DNA from: Lachnospiraceae bacterium GAM79
GTDB taxonomy: Bacteria; Bacillota; Clostridia; Lachnospirales; Lachnospiraceae
Direction: 5' to 3'
DNA: 64,000 nucleotides
NCBI GenBank assembly: GCA_003584705.1
Contig: AP018536.1
Location: 3,410,001 to 3,474,000 of the forward strand
In this document: positions 51,492 to 60,508 of the stretch, in pieces
How positions within the stretch are numbered: the stretch's first letter is position 1
How the letters are laid out: each line of letters begins with the position of its first letter
Made by a program: the position numbers and the translations under genes
The notes under the pieces: model-generated
Databases searched by the model: none
Seen by the model: only the letters and a program-made list of their open reading frames with translations
What the model was told of the DNA's origin: nothing

Positions 51492-52217
51492 TTATATATG
51501 CTTCTTAATATAAAACTCGTTAAACAATCTTGCAATCTGTACCAGATAATTACAGATCGTCTTAAATACCTTAACGGTAGTATTGTAATCTTCCTGCCAC
51601 TCCACCGGGTAATCCAGGATCTTCACGCCCCGCTTCTCCGCCCGTAACAGGAATTCGATCATATAGAACCAGCCGTTATCCTGACTGCAGCCCTCAATCA
51701 GGGAAAGCGCAGTCTGTCTGCGTACAAAGGTAAAGCCGCAGATGGCATCCGTGGACTTCATCCGCAGGAACAGTTTCAACAGAATCAACAGTCCCTGGGA
51801 GGTGATCCTGCGATACCATTTTCTTCCCTTTGTATCGGATTCTCTGGCGAAACGGCTGCCGTTAATGTATTCGATCTGAGGCTGTGTTTCAAAAAGATGG
51901 ATTGCCTCTCCCAGATGTTTGATATTGGTAGACAGGTCAATGTCCATATATCCCACCACGTCACCGTGGCTCAATTCCACACCTCTGCGGAAAGCCGCAC
52001 CGACACCGCGGACATTGATTCTCTCATATCTTACTTTTTCATATTTCTGACAGAGCATCTCCGCGATCTGCGGGGTCTCGTCCTCGGAACCGTTATCCAC
52101 AATAATGATCTCATAATCTTCAAATGCGATCTTGCGCAGATACTCCACCGTCCGTGTCACACCGCTTTCCAGCCGCAGACGCTCATTTAATACCGGAAAA
52201 ATTATCGTAAACATCAT
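51492..52217 (-). CDS. DPM-like GT2 glycosyltransferase without membrane segment
   Basis: 241-residue GT2 enzyme: FTIIFPVLNERLRLESGVT, IIIVDNGSEDETPQIAEML, RGVGAAFRRGVELS and the metal motif VVGYMDIDLSTN (D-I-D). It is short and lacks the two C-terminal helices of GtrB, like single-domain dolichol-phosphate-mannose-type synthases. The start ATG overlaps the stop of the preceding gene (ATGA). Pairing with the other GT2 directly upstream, whose metal motif is altered, suggests that the two may work together. The sugar and lipid acceptor are not established. Confidence 0.85.
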   Translation of the reverse strand: MMFTIIFPVLNERLRLESGVTRTVEYLRKIAFEDYEIIIVDNGSEDETPQIAEMLCQKYEKVRYERINVRGVGAAFRRGVELSHGDVVGYMDIDLSTNIKHLGEAIHLFETQPQIEYINGSRFARESDTKGRKWYRRITSQGLLILLKLFLRMKSTDAICGFTFVRRQTALSLIEGCSQDNGWFYMIEFLLRAEKRGVKILDYPVEWQEDYNTTVKVFKTICNYLVQIARLFNEFYIKKHI

Positions 52218-53173
52218 TTTGTCAGTTTTTCCACTCCTTCTATTACATAACGCTGTCTCTTAAAGCTCATATTCAGAATGACGGACAGGTATTTGAAGAT
52301 CAATGTCAGCATCACCGACATCATGAAAAATCCAAAAGAAATCAGAGTCATCAGGCTCATCCAGCCTTCCACCGGGCGTACCGTGCTGAAGATGGAATAA
52401 ACGATCCACCCGAACATGATCACCATGACTGCAAACAGAATACTACTGATCAACATGGAAAATTTCTCCAGTACATCCGTGAAAATGATCAGCGTATCCA
52501 GAGCCAGACTGCTGCGGGTATTCCGCTCTTCCCGGTTCCTGGTTCCCTTTTCCATCTCTTTATTGTCATAGACTATGGTCTCCGCCCGCAGTCCGCAGTT
52601 CATATACATGGCCTTGCGGTAAGGAATATACGCATTCATCTGATTCACACGGTTCACTGCCCGTCTGGAAATAATGCGGAAACGTTCCTGACGCAGCTTA
52701 TGGGTATTACGGCTTCCCAAATTGTACACCACATAGAAAAGTCTGGAGGTAAATGCTACATCCCGCTTCGGTGCCGCAGCCACCACGTCATAGCCTTCCA
52801 ATGCCTTATGATAGATATCCATGATCAGGGACGGTTCAAAATCCAGCAGACAACGGTCGAATTCAAAGAGAAAATCTCCAACAGCCAGATCTCTTCCGGC
52901 GTTCATGGCCATTTCCACCCCCTGATAAAAGCTCAGATTGATCAGGCTCACCACATGGCGGGTATTGCTTTCTTCCAGATACCGGTGGATCTCCTCAATG
53001 GTATCATCCATGCAGCAGTCATTCACACAGACGATCTCATATTTTTCAAAATTCTGTTCCATGGTCCCGCAGACAGTCTTCAGAAACTCTCTGATATTTT
53101 TTCCATCGTTGTGCAGATACAGCACGCAGGATACGAAATTTTTCTCTTTATTCTGTATTGCTTCTTTCTCCAT
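52214..53173 (-). CDS. GtrB-like GT2 protein with altered metal motif
   Basis: 319-residue protein with a GT2 domain (SCVLYLHNDGKNIREFL, IVCVNDCCMDDTIEEI) and two C-terminal helices (about 235-260 and 270-295) as in GtrB. Where relatives have DxD, this one reads FEFDRCLLDFEP, with a single Asp followed by Arg, so activity is doubtful or the metal is bound differently. It overlaps the start of the DPM-like gene downstream by 4 bases. It may be a scaffold or membrane partner for that enzyme (inference), or an active enzyme with unusual chemistry. Confidence 0.75.
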   Translation of the reverse strand: MEKEAIQNKEKNFVSCVLYLHNDGKNIREFLKTVCGTMEQNFEKYEIVCVNDCCMDDTIEEIHRYLEESNTRHVVSLINLSFYQGVEMAMNAGRDLAVGDFLFEFDRCLLDFEPSLIMDIYHKALEGYDVVAAAPKRDVAFTSRLFYVVYNLGSRNTHKLRQERFRIISRRAVNRVNQMNAYIPYRKAMYMNCGLRAETIVYDNKEMEKGTRNREERNTRSSLALDTLIIFTDVLEKFSMLISSILFAVMVIMFGWIVYSIFSTVRPVEGWMSLMTLISFGFFMMSVMLTLIFKYLSVILNMSFKRQRYVIEGVEKLTK

Positions 53174-53195
53174 AATGTTTCCTTTTTCTTTGCGA

Positions 53196-54326
53196 TTAAT
53201 CTAAAAACGGATCCAGATCATATACGGTATTGATCTTGCCCGATAATACACTGATAAAAACAGGATCTTCGGAAAGAGCCCGGATTACTGTGGGTCTCGA
53301 ATCGTCGATCTCCGAAGCCTTCAGAATGGGCTTCATGGAAAACAAAGATTTCTCATAGCTGAACGCATACTCTTCCCGCATATATTTCCGTGCCAGTGTG
53401 GACATATACTCCCAGGCGCTCTCCGGTCTGCCGGGGCAATCGTTACAGTTCCCCAGAAAACCTCCCTGACAGCAGTTGCCATTCTCTCCCACACAGGGAA
53501 ACTGTGGTGTCGCATCATAGCTGGTCTTATGAGGAGTAAAGGTTACCGAAGTCAGGGAATGATAACCGGTCTTTCCAAACGGCATAATGGAGAAAAAGGG
53601 GCCATCCATTACCGTAAAACCGATATTCCGGATCTTATCGCTGGCTTTGCAGAGAATGATCTCGCACAGTTCATATTTCAGTCCGAAATCCTGAGTCTCT
53701 GCGCCCTTTACTTTCCTCAGGATCTGATTCACAGAAGCATAGGTGGCATTCAGGACAAAGGGAGCCCGGTAGACCTCCTGTTTTCCTTCGTGAAGTGCCG
53801 TCACCTCATAACAGTCCGTCCGCTTTTCGATCTCCGTGATCTTCCGTCCGAAATGCAGCTTTATGCCGGGATATTTTGCAATCTCCTCCATGAGGTAATC
53901 CCGCAAAATATGGGCATCATACGTATATTCCTCCGTCAGGAACGCTCCATCACACAAGCCAGGCTGAAAATACTCTTCCACCGGAAGAGGTTTGCAGGGG
54001 ATCCCCGCATCCTGACAGAATTTGCGGAACTCGGTTGCGTCTGTCCAGGAAAAATGGCTGGAAGTCGCGTAAATCTGCTCAAACTTCGTATGAATACAGA
54101 AGGAATAGTCCTCCACAAAACGCTTGAAATACCCCGCTGATTTCATAGCGGTGGACAGAGATCTGGGATAATGGTAGCCCATGTGAACTCTGGCCTGATT
54201 GATATATGTGGCTCTGGTAAAAGGAGCCTGTTCGATCTCCAGTACCTCTACCTGTTGTCCTCTTTTTCCACAGTACAGGGCCGCGTACAAGCCATACAGT
54301 CCCGCACCGATGATCAGTTTATCCAT
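53196..54326 (-). CDS. FAD-dependent oxidoreductase (DAO type)
   Basis: 376-residue flavoprotein. The N-terminal ADP-binding motif is DKLIIGAGLYGLYAALYCG, followed by QVEVLEIEQAPFTRATYINQ and a RVHMGYHYPRS block seen in DAO-like enzymes of glycan clusters. Five cysteines fall within 20 residues (C278, C285, C286, C294, C297: CCQGGF, NCNDCPG), perhaps a metal site. The substrate is unknown; oxidation of a sugar or of a lipid-linked sugar is a guess from context. The start ATG 54324-54326 has AGGAGGAAAA upstream, and it overlaps the preceding gene by 8 bases. It precedes the two GT2 genes, with 23 bases between. Confidence 0.78.
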   Translation of the reverse strand: MDKLIIGAGLYGLYAALYCGKRGQQVEVLEIEQAPFTRATYINQARVHMGYHYPRSLSTAMKSAGYFKRFVEDYSFCIHTKFEQIYATSSHFSWTDATEFRKFCQDAGIPCKPLPVEEYFQPGLCDGAFLTEEYTYDAHILRDYLMEEIAKYPGIKLHFGRKITEIEKRTDCYEVTALHEGKQEVYRAPFVLNATYASVNQILRKVKGAETQDFGLKYELCEIILCKASDKIRNIGFTVMDGPFFSIMPFGKTGYHSLTSVTFTPHKTSYDATPQFPCVGENGNCCQGGFLGNCNDCPGRPESAWEYMSTLARKYMREEYAFSYEKSLFSMKPILKASEIDDSRPTVIRALSEDPVFISVLSGKINTVYDLDPFLD

Positions 54327-56043
54327 TTTTCCTCCTGCCGGTAACAAGCGCCAGTACATAAGGCAGCGCCAGCATCACCGGATATACATATCGCATCTGT
54401 ACGGTGGGCCCGAACAACATGGTCCCGTAATAGCCTGCCACAATGGCAAGGGGCAGACAGAACCGCTTCCTGTCTACGATCACCAGCACTGCTGCCAGGG
54501 CCAGATACAGCCACAGATAGCTTCCCGGCACGAAGAGATATTTCAATACCGGAGTCCGCAGATAACTGTTGTTCTCCGCCCAGCTCTCCAGCTGTTCAAA
54601 GAGCCACGGCCATTTGCTGTCCTTGTAGATCCCTCTGTCATTCAGCGTGTCTTCTTCCCATCTGGTCTGCACATAGCTTAATCCTGCTCTGCCCTCCACA
54701 CGGTTCACATCCGCATGGGTCGTATCAAACGGAGACAGGAACCCGGCATTGGTAGCCAGTGCCGCATTGATCATATCTCCCGGATACTGCGTCAGCAGGT
54801 GCAGATATACCCGGATAAATTCACCGGAACGGTAGCGTGCCACATAAGTGTTGGTATGTCTTTTGACAGGATCCGCAATTCCGGGATCATAATCCCGATA
54901 CGCCTCATCCAGAATAAAATCATTGATCAGTGCTTTGTCCGCCGCATCCATGGTATTGTCATCCTCCGCAAGGACGCTGACTCCCCCGTGATAGATCATA
55001 CAGCGGGATAACTGCTGGATCGGCATGCTCAGCATCTCCCGGCGGTCTCCCTGTTCCGCATGCGTGGCGGAAAATACCGCAGACAGCACAAAAAGCCCTA
55101 CGCAGAAAGCTGCTCCGCATACCACTAGCAGTCTCCCCCAGAGCTTCCTCGCTTTTTTTCCGAAACAAAAGGTCAGGAATGTAAAAGCCAACAATACGAT
55201 CATTGCATATTTTCCGTTGTTACGGAATAAGATCATCCCAACGGTTCCCAGGGCAAACAGCAGATCCCGGATCCCGGGCCGCCAGGCATTGCGGTCTTCC
55301 CAAAGCAGATCTGCGAGACTGACCAGCTGCAACAGCAAAAATGCACTGAATACCGTGTCCTTGGTCATGCTGACACTCATGTACCAGTGAAACGGGAAAA
55401 ACATCCCCAGTAACTGAATGGCCAGCTGCCACCCTGCGGCAGTTTTCCGGTGATGCAGTACCAGCATTCCATAAGCCATGCTTCCCGAAAGCAACAGCAT
55501 CTGTACTGCCGTATAGAATGCCATTCCGGCATTCACACTGCCGAAGATATGACTTCCCAGCCACAGCATCCCCTGCAGAAACAGAGTGTGCACAATGGGG
55601 TGATGATCGAAATAATAATGTTCCATGATCTGTCCCGTCTGCACCGGTGCATCATAGGCACAGATTCCGGGATAATATGCCAGATATACCGGCAGCCAGG
55701 CCAACAGCAGGAACAACAGACTTCCGAAAAATATCTGCACACCGGAGCGGCGCTGCAGCCAGGCGGAAAGGCGGGCATACCATGCAGCCTGCTTTTTCCC
55801 GGTGTCTTCGGCGGTCTGTGCCCGGTTCCAAAGTCGATGCACCACCCAGGTTCCAAGAAATCCCAGAAGGCACCCCAGCACTACCGTCCACAGCAAAGTA
55901 CTTCCGATGTAGCCTGCCGTCCACAGGATGTTTCCCGCAGATGCCAGGTCTTTTTCTGTTTTTGCAAAAAATACAAACAGACATCCCAGAACACTCAGCA
56001 ATACAACGCCTTTGCGTCTGGGAAGAATTTTCTTTTCCTGCAT
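54319..56043 (-). CDS. Polytopic GT-C-like membrane protein (DUF6020-like)
   Basis: 574-residue membrane protein. About three helices precede the loop AYYPGICAYDAPVQTGQIME, followed by YYFDHHPIVHTLFLQGML; the AYD and HHPxxHT blocks are the marks of a GT-C-like family that I recall as DUF6020. A further large outer loop (about 370-510) follows, with EDDNTMDAADKALINDF. The ATG at 56041-56043 is chosen for AAAGGG about 7 bases upstream; the frame runs 11 codons further. It lies one base from the stop of the GT2 gene upstream, a probable donor-making partner. Confidence 0.68.
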   Translation of the reverse strand: MQEKKILPRRKGVVLLSVLGCLFVFFAKTEKDLASAGNILWTAGYIGSTLLWTVVLGCLLGFLGTWVVHRLWNRAQTAEDTGKKQAAWYARLSAWLQRRSGVQIFFGSLLFLLLAWLPVYLAYYPGICAYDAPVQTGQIMEHYYFDHHPIVHTLFLQGMLWLGSHIFGSVNAGMAFYTAVQMLLLSGSMAYGMLVLHHRKTAAGWQLAIQLLGMFFPFHWYMSVSMTKDTVFSAFLLLQLVSLADLLWEDRNAWRPGIRDLLFALGTVGMILFRNNGKYAMIVLLAFTFLTFCFGKKARKLWGRLLVVCGAAFCVGLFVLSAVFSATHAEQGDRREMLSMPIQQLSRCMIYHGGVSVLAEDDNTMDAADKALINDFILDEAYRDYDPGIADPVKRHTNTYVARYRSGEFIRVYLHLLTQYPGDMINAALATNAGFLSPFDTTHADVNRVEGRAGLSYVQTRWEEDTLNDRGIYKDSKWPWLFEQLESWAENNSYLRTPVLKYLFVPGSYLWLYLALAAVLVIVDRKRFCLPLAIVAGYYGTMLFGPTVQMRYVYPVMLALPYVLALVTGRRKNG

Positions 56044-56044
56044 A

Positions 56045-56986
56045 TTACAACCCTTTACGCACCTGATGCTCCCCATGGACGCGATTCAGGCGATATTCAA
56101 AATCTTTCCGGTCCTTGGCCGCCATGACTTCCAGCATCATACCGGCAAAAAACGACTGGATCCCCGCCAGCAGGATAAAGCCACAGGCGATCAGTGTCGG
56201 GAATCTGGGTACCAGACCGGTATTCAGATATTCCAGGAAGACCGGTACGAACAGGATCGCGGAAACAGCGATCAATAACAGGGCCAGCATACCGAAAAAG
56301 TGCAGCGGCTTGTAATTTTTGTACAGCTGCATCATTTTACGGATCACACGGAAGCCATCGCTGTAGGTATTCAGCTTGGACTCACTGCCCTGGGGACGAT
56401 CGCGGTATTCCACCACTACGTTTTCCACCTGCATGTTGTAGTTCACCGCGTGGATCGTCATCTCTGTCTCGATCTCGAATCCCTTGGAAAATACCGGGAA
56501 CGTCTTTACAAATTCATAGCTGAAAGCGCGATAGCCAGTCATGATATCCTTAATGTTGGCATGAAACAGGCTGTTGATCCCCGCCCGCATCAGACTGTTG
56601 CCGAAATTGTGGAACGGGCGCTTGTTCTCCGTAAAATAAGTAGAGGAAAGCCGGTCTCCCACCACCATATCCGCCTGGTGCTGCAATACCCTGTCTACCA
56701 TCTCCTGTGCGCAATCCAGCGGATATGTGTCATCTCCGTCGATCATCAGGTAACATTCCGCATCGATCTCACGGAACATCCGGCGTATTACATTTCCCTT
56801 TCCCTGTGCATATTCATAGCGTACGATTGCTCCTGCCTCCGTAGCCAGCTCCACAGTGCGGTCGGTGGAATTGTTATCATATACATAGGCCACTGCCTGG
56901 GGCAGGAACTTTTTCACATCCGACACCACCTTGGCGATGGTCTTTTCCTCGTTATAGCAGGGAATCAATACCGCAATTTTATCCAT
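56045..56986 (-). CDS. Polyprenyl-phosphate glycosyltransferase (DPM/GtrB-like GT2)
   Basis: 313-residue GT2 enzyme and first gene of its operon: IAVLIPCYNEEKTIAKVV, VYDNNSTDRTVELA, YAQGKGNVIRRMF and the metal motif YLMIDGDDTYP. The SYEFVKTFPVFSKGFEIETE and EYRDRPQGSESKLNTYSDGF blocks match the DPM1-like group. Two C-terminal helices (about 225-250 and 265-290) anchor it. The ATG at 56984-56986 has GAGG upstream and is preferred to an in-frame ATG 21 bases earlier. It would charge undecaprenyl phosphate, possibly for the DUF6020-like protein encoded next. Confidence 0.9.
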   Translation of the reverse strand: MDKIAVLIPCYNEEKTIAKVVSDVKKFLPQAVAYVYDNNSTDRTVELATEAGAIVRYEYAQGKGNVIRRMFREIDAECYLMIDGDDTYPLDCAQEMVDRVLQHQADMVVGDRLSSTYFTENKRPFHNFGNSLMRAGINSLFHANIKDIMTGYRAFSYEFVKTFPVFSKGFEIETEMTIHAVNYNMQVENVVVEYRDRPQGSESKLNTYSDGFRVIRKMMQLYKNYKPLHFFGMLALLLIAVSAILFVPVFLEYLNTGLVPRFPTLIACGFILLAGIQSFFAGMMLEVMAAKDRKDFEYRLNRVHGEHQVRKGL

Positions 56987-57082
56987 TTTCCATTCCTCGT
57001 ATTTCATTTTATCATTCAGAGCATCACATAAATTTGCAAAACCGCCTGATAAATCGGGCTTTCCTTTTGCATATATAAAACT

Positions 57083-57091
57083 ATTGTACCA
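57083..57091 (-). promoter_or_regulatory. Extended -10 for the second decoration operon
   Basis: TGGTACAAT on the minus strand (57091-57083) fits an extended -10 about 95 bases before the GT2 start codon. The -35 position holds only TGGCTG, a poor match. Confidence 0.4.
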
Positions 57092-57101
57092 CGCTTATTG
57101 A

Positions 57102-57131
57102 TTTACAGCCACTGTTTTTTTATGCTATAAT
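57102..57131 (+). promoter_or_regulatory. Promoter of the + strand GT-C-like gene
   Basis: TTTACA (57102-57107), an 18-bp spacer and TATAAT (57126-57131) preceded by TGC, giving again the extended -10 TGCTATAAT. It leaves a leader of about 75 bases before the ATG at 57215. Confidence 0.65.
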
Positions 57132-57214
57132 CAAGCGTGAAAATGCAGCGTTCAAAAGTTCCGGAAGACTTCCTGTCTCTCGCCGGTGCTTGCTGGCAAG
57201 AAAGGACTTTTCCC

Positions 57215-58921
57215 ATGCAAAAGTTTTATCGTCTGTCTGTAAATATCGTAAAGATCCTGACACTGCTGCTGGCAGTTTTTCTGTTTATTGGCAGCTTTCT
57301 CACTACCTGTTATGCCGAAAACATGGAGACCCAGCAGGTGCTTCTGCGCTTTGACAATCCCTTGTGGAATCTGTTGGAGCTTGCCGGATACGGACTTTTA
57401 TTTGCCTGTTGTCTGTCTCTGTCCGGCAAGGCCGGTGTGAAATTCCGCCGCGGGCTGCTTGTTTTTACTCTGGGGCTGATCCTGCTTCTGGGGGGGATGC
57501 TCATCGTCTTCGGCCGCACAGTTCCTGCTGCGGACGCCTTATCTGTATACAATGCTGCCGCTGAATGGATCCTTGGAAATAAAGATATTATCCACCCCAC
57601 CTTCTCTTATCTGTCCTATTATCCACAGCAGATCGGCCTGATGGCCTTTCTGGAGCTGCTGCTCCGCCTGTGGAATCTCACCGGGCTGAGTGCTCCCGCC
57701 TGGCATTTTGTCAAGCTGGTCTATGTCTGCCTGCTGTGCGTGGCCGTTCTGTTCCAGTACCGTTCCCTGCGCTATCTGTGGCCGGATGATTGGGAACCGG
57801 TCTCCTGCTGTTATCTGATTCTGGTATGCTGTAACCTGCCTATGATCCTGTACAGTTCCTTCGTCTATGGCGAGATCCCTTCCTTCGCAATGCTTTCTGT
57901 GGGACTATTTCTTCTGTTAAAGCTGTTGGCAGACTGTATTCCGGCACATTCCGTGGAGACCACTTCCCCGGACGACACCCGCGTCGTGGGTACTTCCCAC
58001 GCATTATCCGCAGTTACGGTCTTTACCGCCCTTGGCAGTATCCTGTTCCTTACTTTAAGTGTGATGCTGCGCAAGAACTCCCTGATCCTCATTATTGCTG
58101 TGCTGCTGGTGCTGTTCTTCGAAGCGCTGCGTCCGGGACGCAGCGGCAGGGCGTGCATCGGCCTGATGGCCATGGCAGTCTGTCTTACCATTACCTCCGT
58201 GGGAGTCCTGCCGCTGGTGCAGAAGTGCTACGAGAAAAAAGCCGGCAATACCTTAAGTTCCGGTGTCACCGCCATGTCCTATTTTGCCATGGGGATGCAG
58301 GAATCTTCCCGGGGATGCGGCTGGTACAACGGCTTCAATATCGATACCTATGATGCTGCCGGGATGAATTCCGACGCAGCCAATGCAATCAGCCGGGCGG
58401 CGATCAACGAGCGTATAGCCTATTTCCGGGAGCATCCCGGCTATGCCGTGAACTTCTATCTCCACAAGCATCTGTCTCAATGGGCAGACGGTACTTATGC
58501 CAGCCGGCAGGCCACTCTGGCCACCTACGGTGGGCGAAGCGACTTTTTGAAGGAAGTCTATGAAGGTTCTCTTGCCTCTGCTTATATCGAATGGGGCAAT
58601 GCCTGGCAGAATGTGTTGTATCTGGGCATGCTGTTGTTCTGTATTGCTACAGTCAGAAAGCGCCGTCCCGGCAATGGCTCCGCGAATGCCGCAGCCAACG
58701 ACGATTTTCGTTTCCGCAACATCTGCCTCTACACCTATACGGGACTGATCGCCGTGCTGGGCGGTTTCCTGTTCCACACGATCTGGGAAGCCAATTCCCG
58801 CTATATTTTCGTGTACAGCCTGCTGCTGATGCCTTACTGTGCCGCCGGGATCCATGATGGACTGGTGCGTCTGGCAGCATGGCGCAGCAACAGAACGCTG
58901 ACACGTCACTCAAATTCATAA
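57215..58921 (+). CDS. Polytopic GT-C-like membrane protein
   Basis: 568-residue membrane protein with about 11 hydrophobic segments. An outer loop after the third helix reads TVPAADALSVYNAAAEWILG, then SYYPQQIGLMAFLELLLRLW, the arrangement seen in PMT-like GT-C proteins where Asp is followed by a YxPxQ block. A soluble loop of about 130 residues (about 355-490; GWYNGFNIDTYDAAGMNSDA) lies outside. The ATG at 57215 follows AAAGGA; an in-frame ATG at 57137 would sit only 6 bases after the -10 box and is rejected. It is alone on the + strand, with its own promoter and terminator. Confidence 0.7.
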   Translation: MQKFYRLSVNIVKILTLLLAVFLFIGSFLTTCYAENMETQQVLLRFDNPLWNLLELAGYGLLFACCLSLSGKAGVKFRRGLLVFTLGLILLLGGMLIVFGRTVPAADALSVYNAAAEWILGNKDIIHPTFSYLSYYPQQIGLMAFLELLLRLWNLTGLSAPAWHFVKLVYVCLLCVAVLFQYRSLRYLWPDDWEPVSCCYLILVCCNLPMILYSSFVYGEIPSFAMLSVGLFLLLKLLADCIPAHSVETTSPDDTRVVGTSHALSAVTVFTALGSILFLTLSVMLRKNSLILIIAVLLVLFFEALRPGRSGRACIGLMAMAVCLTITSVGVLPLVQKCYEKKAGNTLSSGVTAMSYFAMGMQESSRGCGWYNGFNIDTYDAAGMNSDAANAISRAAINERIAYFREHPGYAVNFYLHKHLSQWADGTYASRQATLATYGGRSDFLKEVYEGSLASAYIEWGNAWQNVLYLGMLLFCIATVRKRRPGNGSANAAANDDFRFRNICLYTYTGLIAVLGGFLFHTIWEANSRYIFVYSLLLMPYCAAGIHDGLVRLAAWRSNRTLTRHSNS

Positions 58922-58930
58922 AAGCAAAAA

Positions 58931-58977
58931 ACTCCCGTGAATCGAATAAAATAACATTCCATTCGGTTCACGGGAGT
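58931..58977. terminator. Intrinsic terminator, stronger on the minus strand
   Basis: ACTCCCGTGAA-CGAAT (58931-58947) pairs with ATTCG-TTCACGGGAGT (58961-58977) with one mismatch. The minus strand continues into TTTTTGC, a better U-run than the plus side. It separates the + gene ending at 58921 from the minus gene ending at 59174. Confidence 0.8.
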
Positions 58978-59085
58978 TCTCGTTTGTATTTTAAACCTCA
59001 AAATTCACAAATAAAATACAAAAATATGTTTTTTCAAGCCTAAAAAAATTATTATTATCGTTAATAAAATATTTTGAACAAATTT

Positions 59086-59122
59086 CGTACAAAAAATCCT
59101 ATCTTACCATACTTTTTGTACG
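59086..59122. repeat. Perfect 10-bp inverted repeat in AT-rich gap
   Basis: CGTACAAAAA (59086-59095) and TTTTTGTACG (59113-59122) face each other across a 17-base loop. The surrounding 58980-59173 is strongly AT-rich and holds no gene. It could act as a weak terminator or protein site. Confidence 0.4.
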
Positions 59123-59173
59123 AGAATGCTTATAAACGGCTTATTTACGAAAATCCTACGGAAACAGTATTTT

Positions 59174-60466
59174 CTAATAATACATGGCCCCTTGTAAAAA
59201 TCCCCAGAAATAATACAATCCACACACCAGATGCCACAGATAGGCCAGCCATTGTATCGCAGCCAGTCCCTTTTTCTTCTTCGTATCCGCCTTTCCGGTA
59301 GCCCGCAGCAATACCAACAGTGCTCCCACAAATGCAAAAAAGATACCGTACATATATCCCCAGGAAAAGTTAAAATCCATCTCCCGGAATCCCTTCTCGT
59401 ACAGGCAAAACGCCATCAGAAAACTCATACCGTAAATCTGCCAGGAGAAGCGGTAAATGCTGTCTCTGCACAACTCCTTATAGTTCAACAGAAGCACCAG
59501 GATCGGGAAACCGACAGCCAGACCGATAGCCAGCGGAAGATTACTGCAATACTGCAGCCACACATGTCCCAGCGTAAAACCGATGCCGCCTTCCTGTCCC
59601 TCCTGCGGGACGAACACACCGCGGAACTGGTACAACAGATCCGCAAAAGTAGGAAGGAAGCATACTCCCAGCCAAATGGTGGGCATGAAGTTCCGGAATT
59701 TGCTGTGGATCATTCTCCACAGCATCAGAATTCCCGCGGCCCCCACCAGTACGATCGTAAAGCTCGGCTTCGCCATCGTTGCCAGTAACAGATACACAGA
59801 AAAGAGGATATAATCTCTTCCATACTCCTTGTGGGCATTGTCCTGTTCATACAGGGGCATCAGCTCTGCATACTTGAAAAATGCCAGGATTGCAAAGGGT
59901 CGTGCCGCCATATAAGTAGCGTTATGGAAAGGATTTGCCGTAAATACTCCCAGATACTTGTACTTGATCCCCGGCAGATAGATTCCCGTTGGCGGATATA
60001 CCATGGATACGAAAAACAGGGATACCGCTACCGTTCCTGTGAGTACGCCGGGAAGCCAGGCTTTCCCGGGCATGGCTTTACGCAACTCCGCCCCCACGTG
60101 CCTGTCCAGCATTATTTTCAGGGCAATCATCGCTGCGCTGTTCAGCAACATCGTTGCCAGCGCCATGGCCAGTTCCGTTCCGGTGGGCAGACTGCCTGTG
60201 ACCAGATGGATCACTGCCGCCAGCTTGAAGAGGATCGGATAGGGAAAGCTGTAACCGCTGTCCAGTCCCTGCATTTCCAGAATGTATGCCTTCATATCGG
60301 AATGATACAGTCCCGTCCCCAACATACTTTCCACGCACTGCCGGTAAAACAGCCAGAGAGTAACCGCCGAAGCAATCCCCACCAGTACGGCAAACACAAC
60401 GATCTCTATGAAATTTTCGACATTATTTCTTTTTCCCGTACTGTTTTCTGCTGTTTTCTGTCTCAT
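59174..60466 (-). CDS. Polytopic membrane protein, GT-C-like
   Basis: 430-residue membrane protein with about 10 hydrophobic segments. After the first helix comes GLYHSDMKAYILEMQGLDSG, with the HxD-type acidic loop, followed by SFPYPILFKLAAVIHL (PYP block). No long soluble tail is present. I do not recognise the named family with certainty. The ATG at 60464-60466 is used (AAAAGG upstream); an in-frame GTG at 60499 is the alternative and would add 11 residues. It follows pseC closely and probably shares its transcript. Confidence 0.58.
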   Translation of the reverse strand: MRQKTAENSTGKRNNVENFIEIVVFAVLVGIASAVTLWLFYRQCVESMLGTGLYHSDMKAYILEMQGLDSGYSFPYPILFKLAAVIHLVTGSLPTGTELAMALATMLLNSAAMIALKIMLDRHVGAELRKAMPGKAWLPGVLTGTVAVSLFFVSMVYPPTGIYLPGIKYKYLGVFTANPFHNATYMAARPFAILAFFKYAELMPLYEQDNAHKEYGRDYILFSVYLLLATMAKPSFTIVLVGAAGILMLWRMIHSKFRNFMPTIWLGVCFLPTFADLLYQFRGVFVPQEGQEGGIGFTLGHVWLQYCSNLPLAIGLAVGFPILVLLLNYKELCRDSIYRFSWQIYGMSFLMAFCLYEKGFREMDFNFSWGYMYGIFFAFVGALLVLLRATGKADTKKKKGLAAIQWLAYLWHLVCGLYYFWGFLQGAMYY

Positions 60467-60508
60467 GCCGCCTTTTCCCGCTATCCGTCCAGGTTTCACA
60501 GTCGGATC

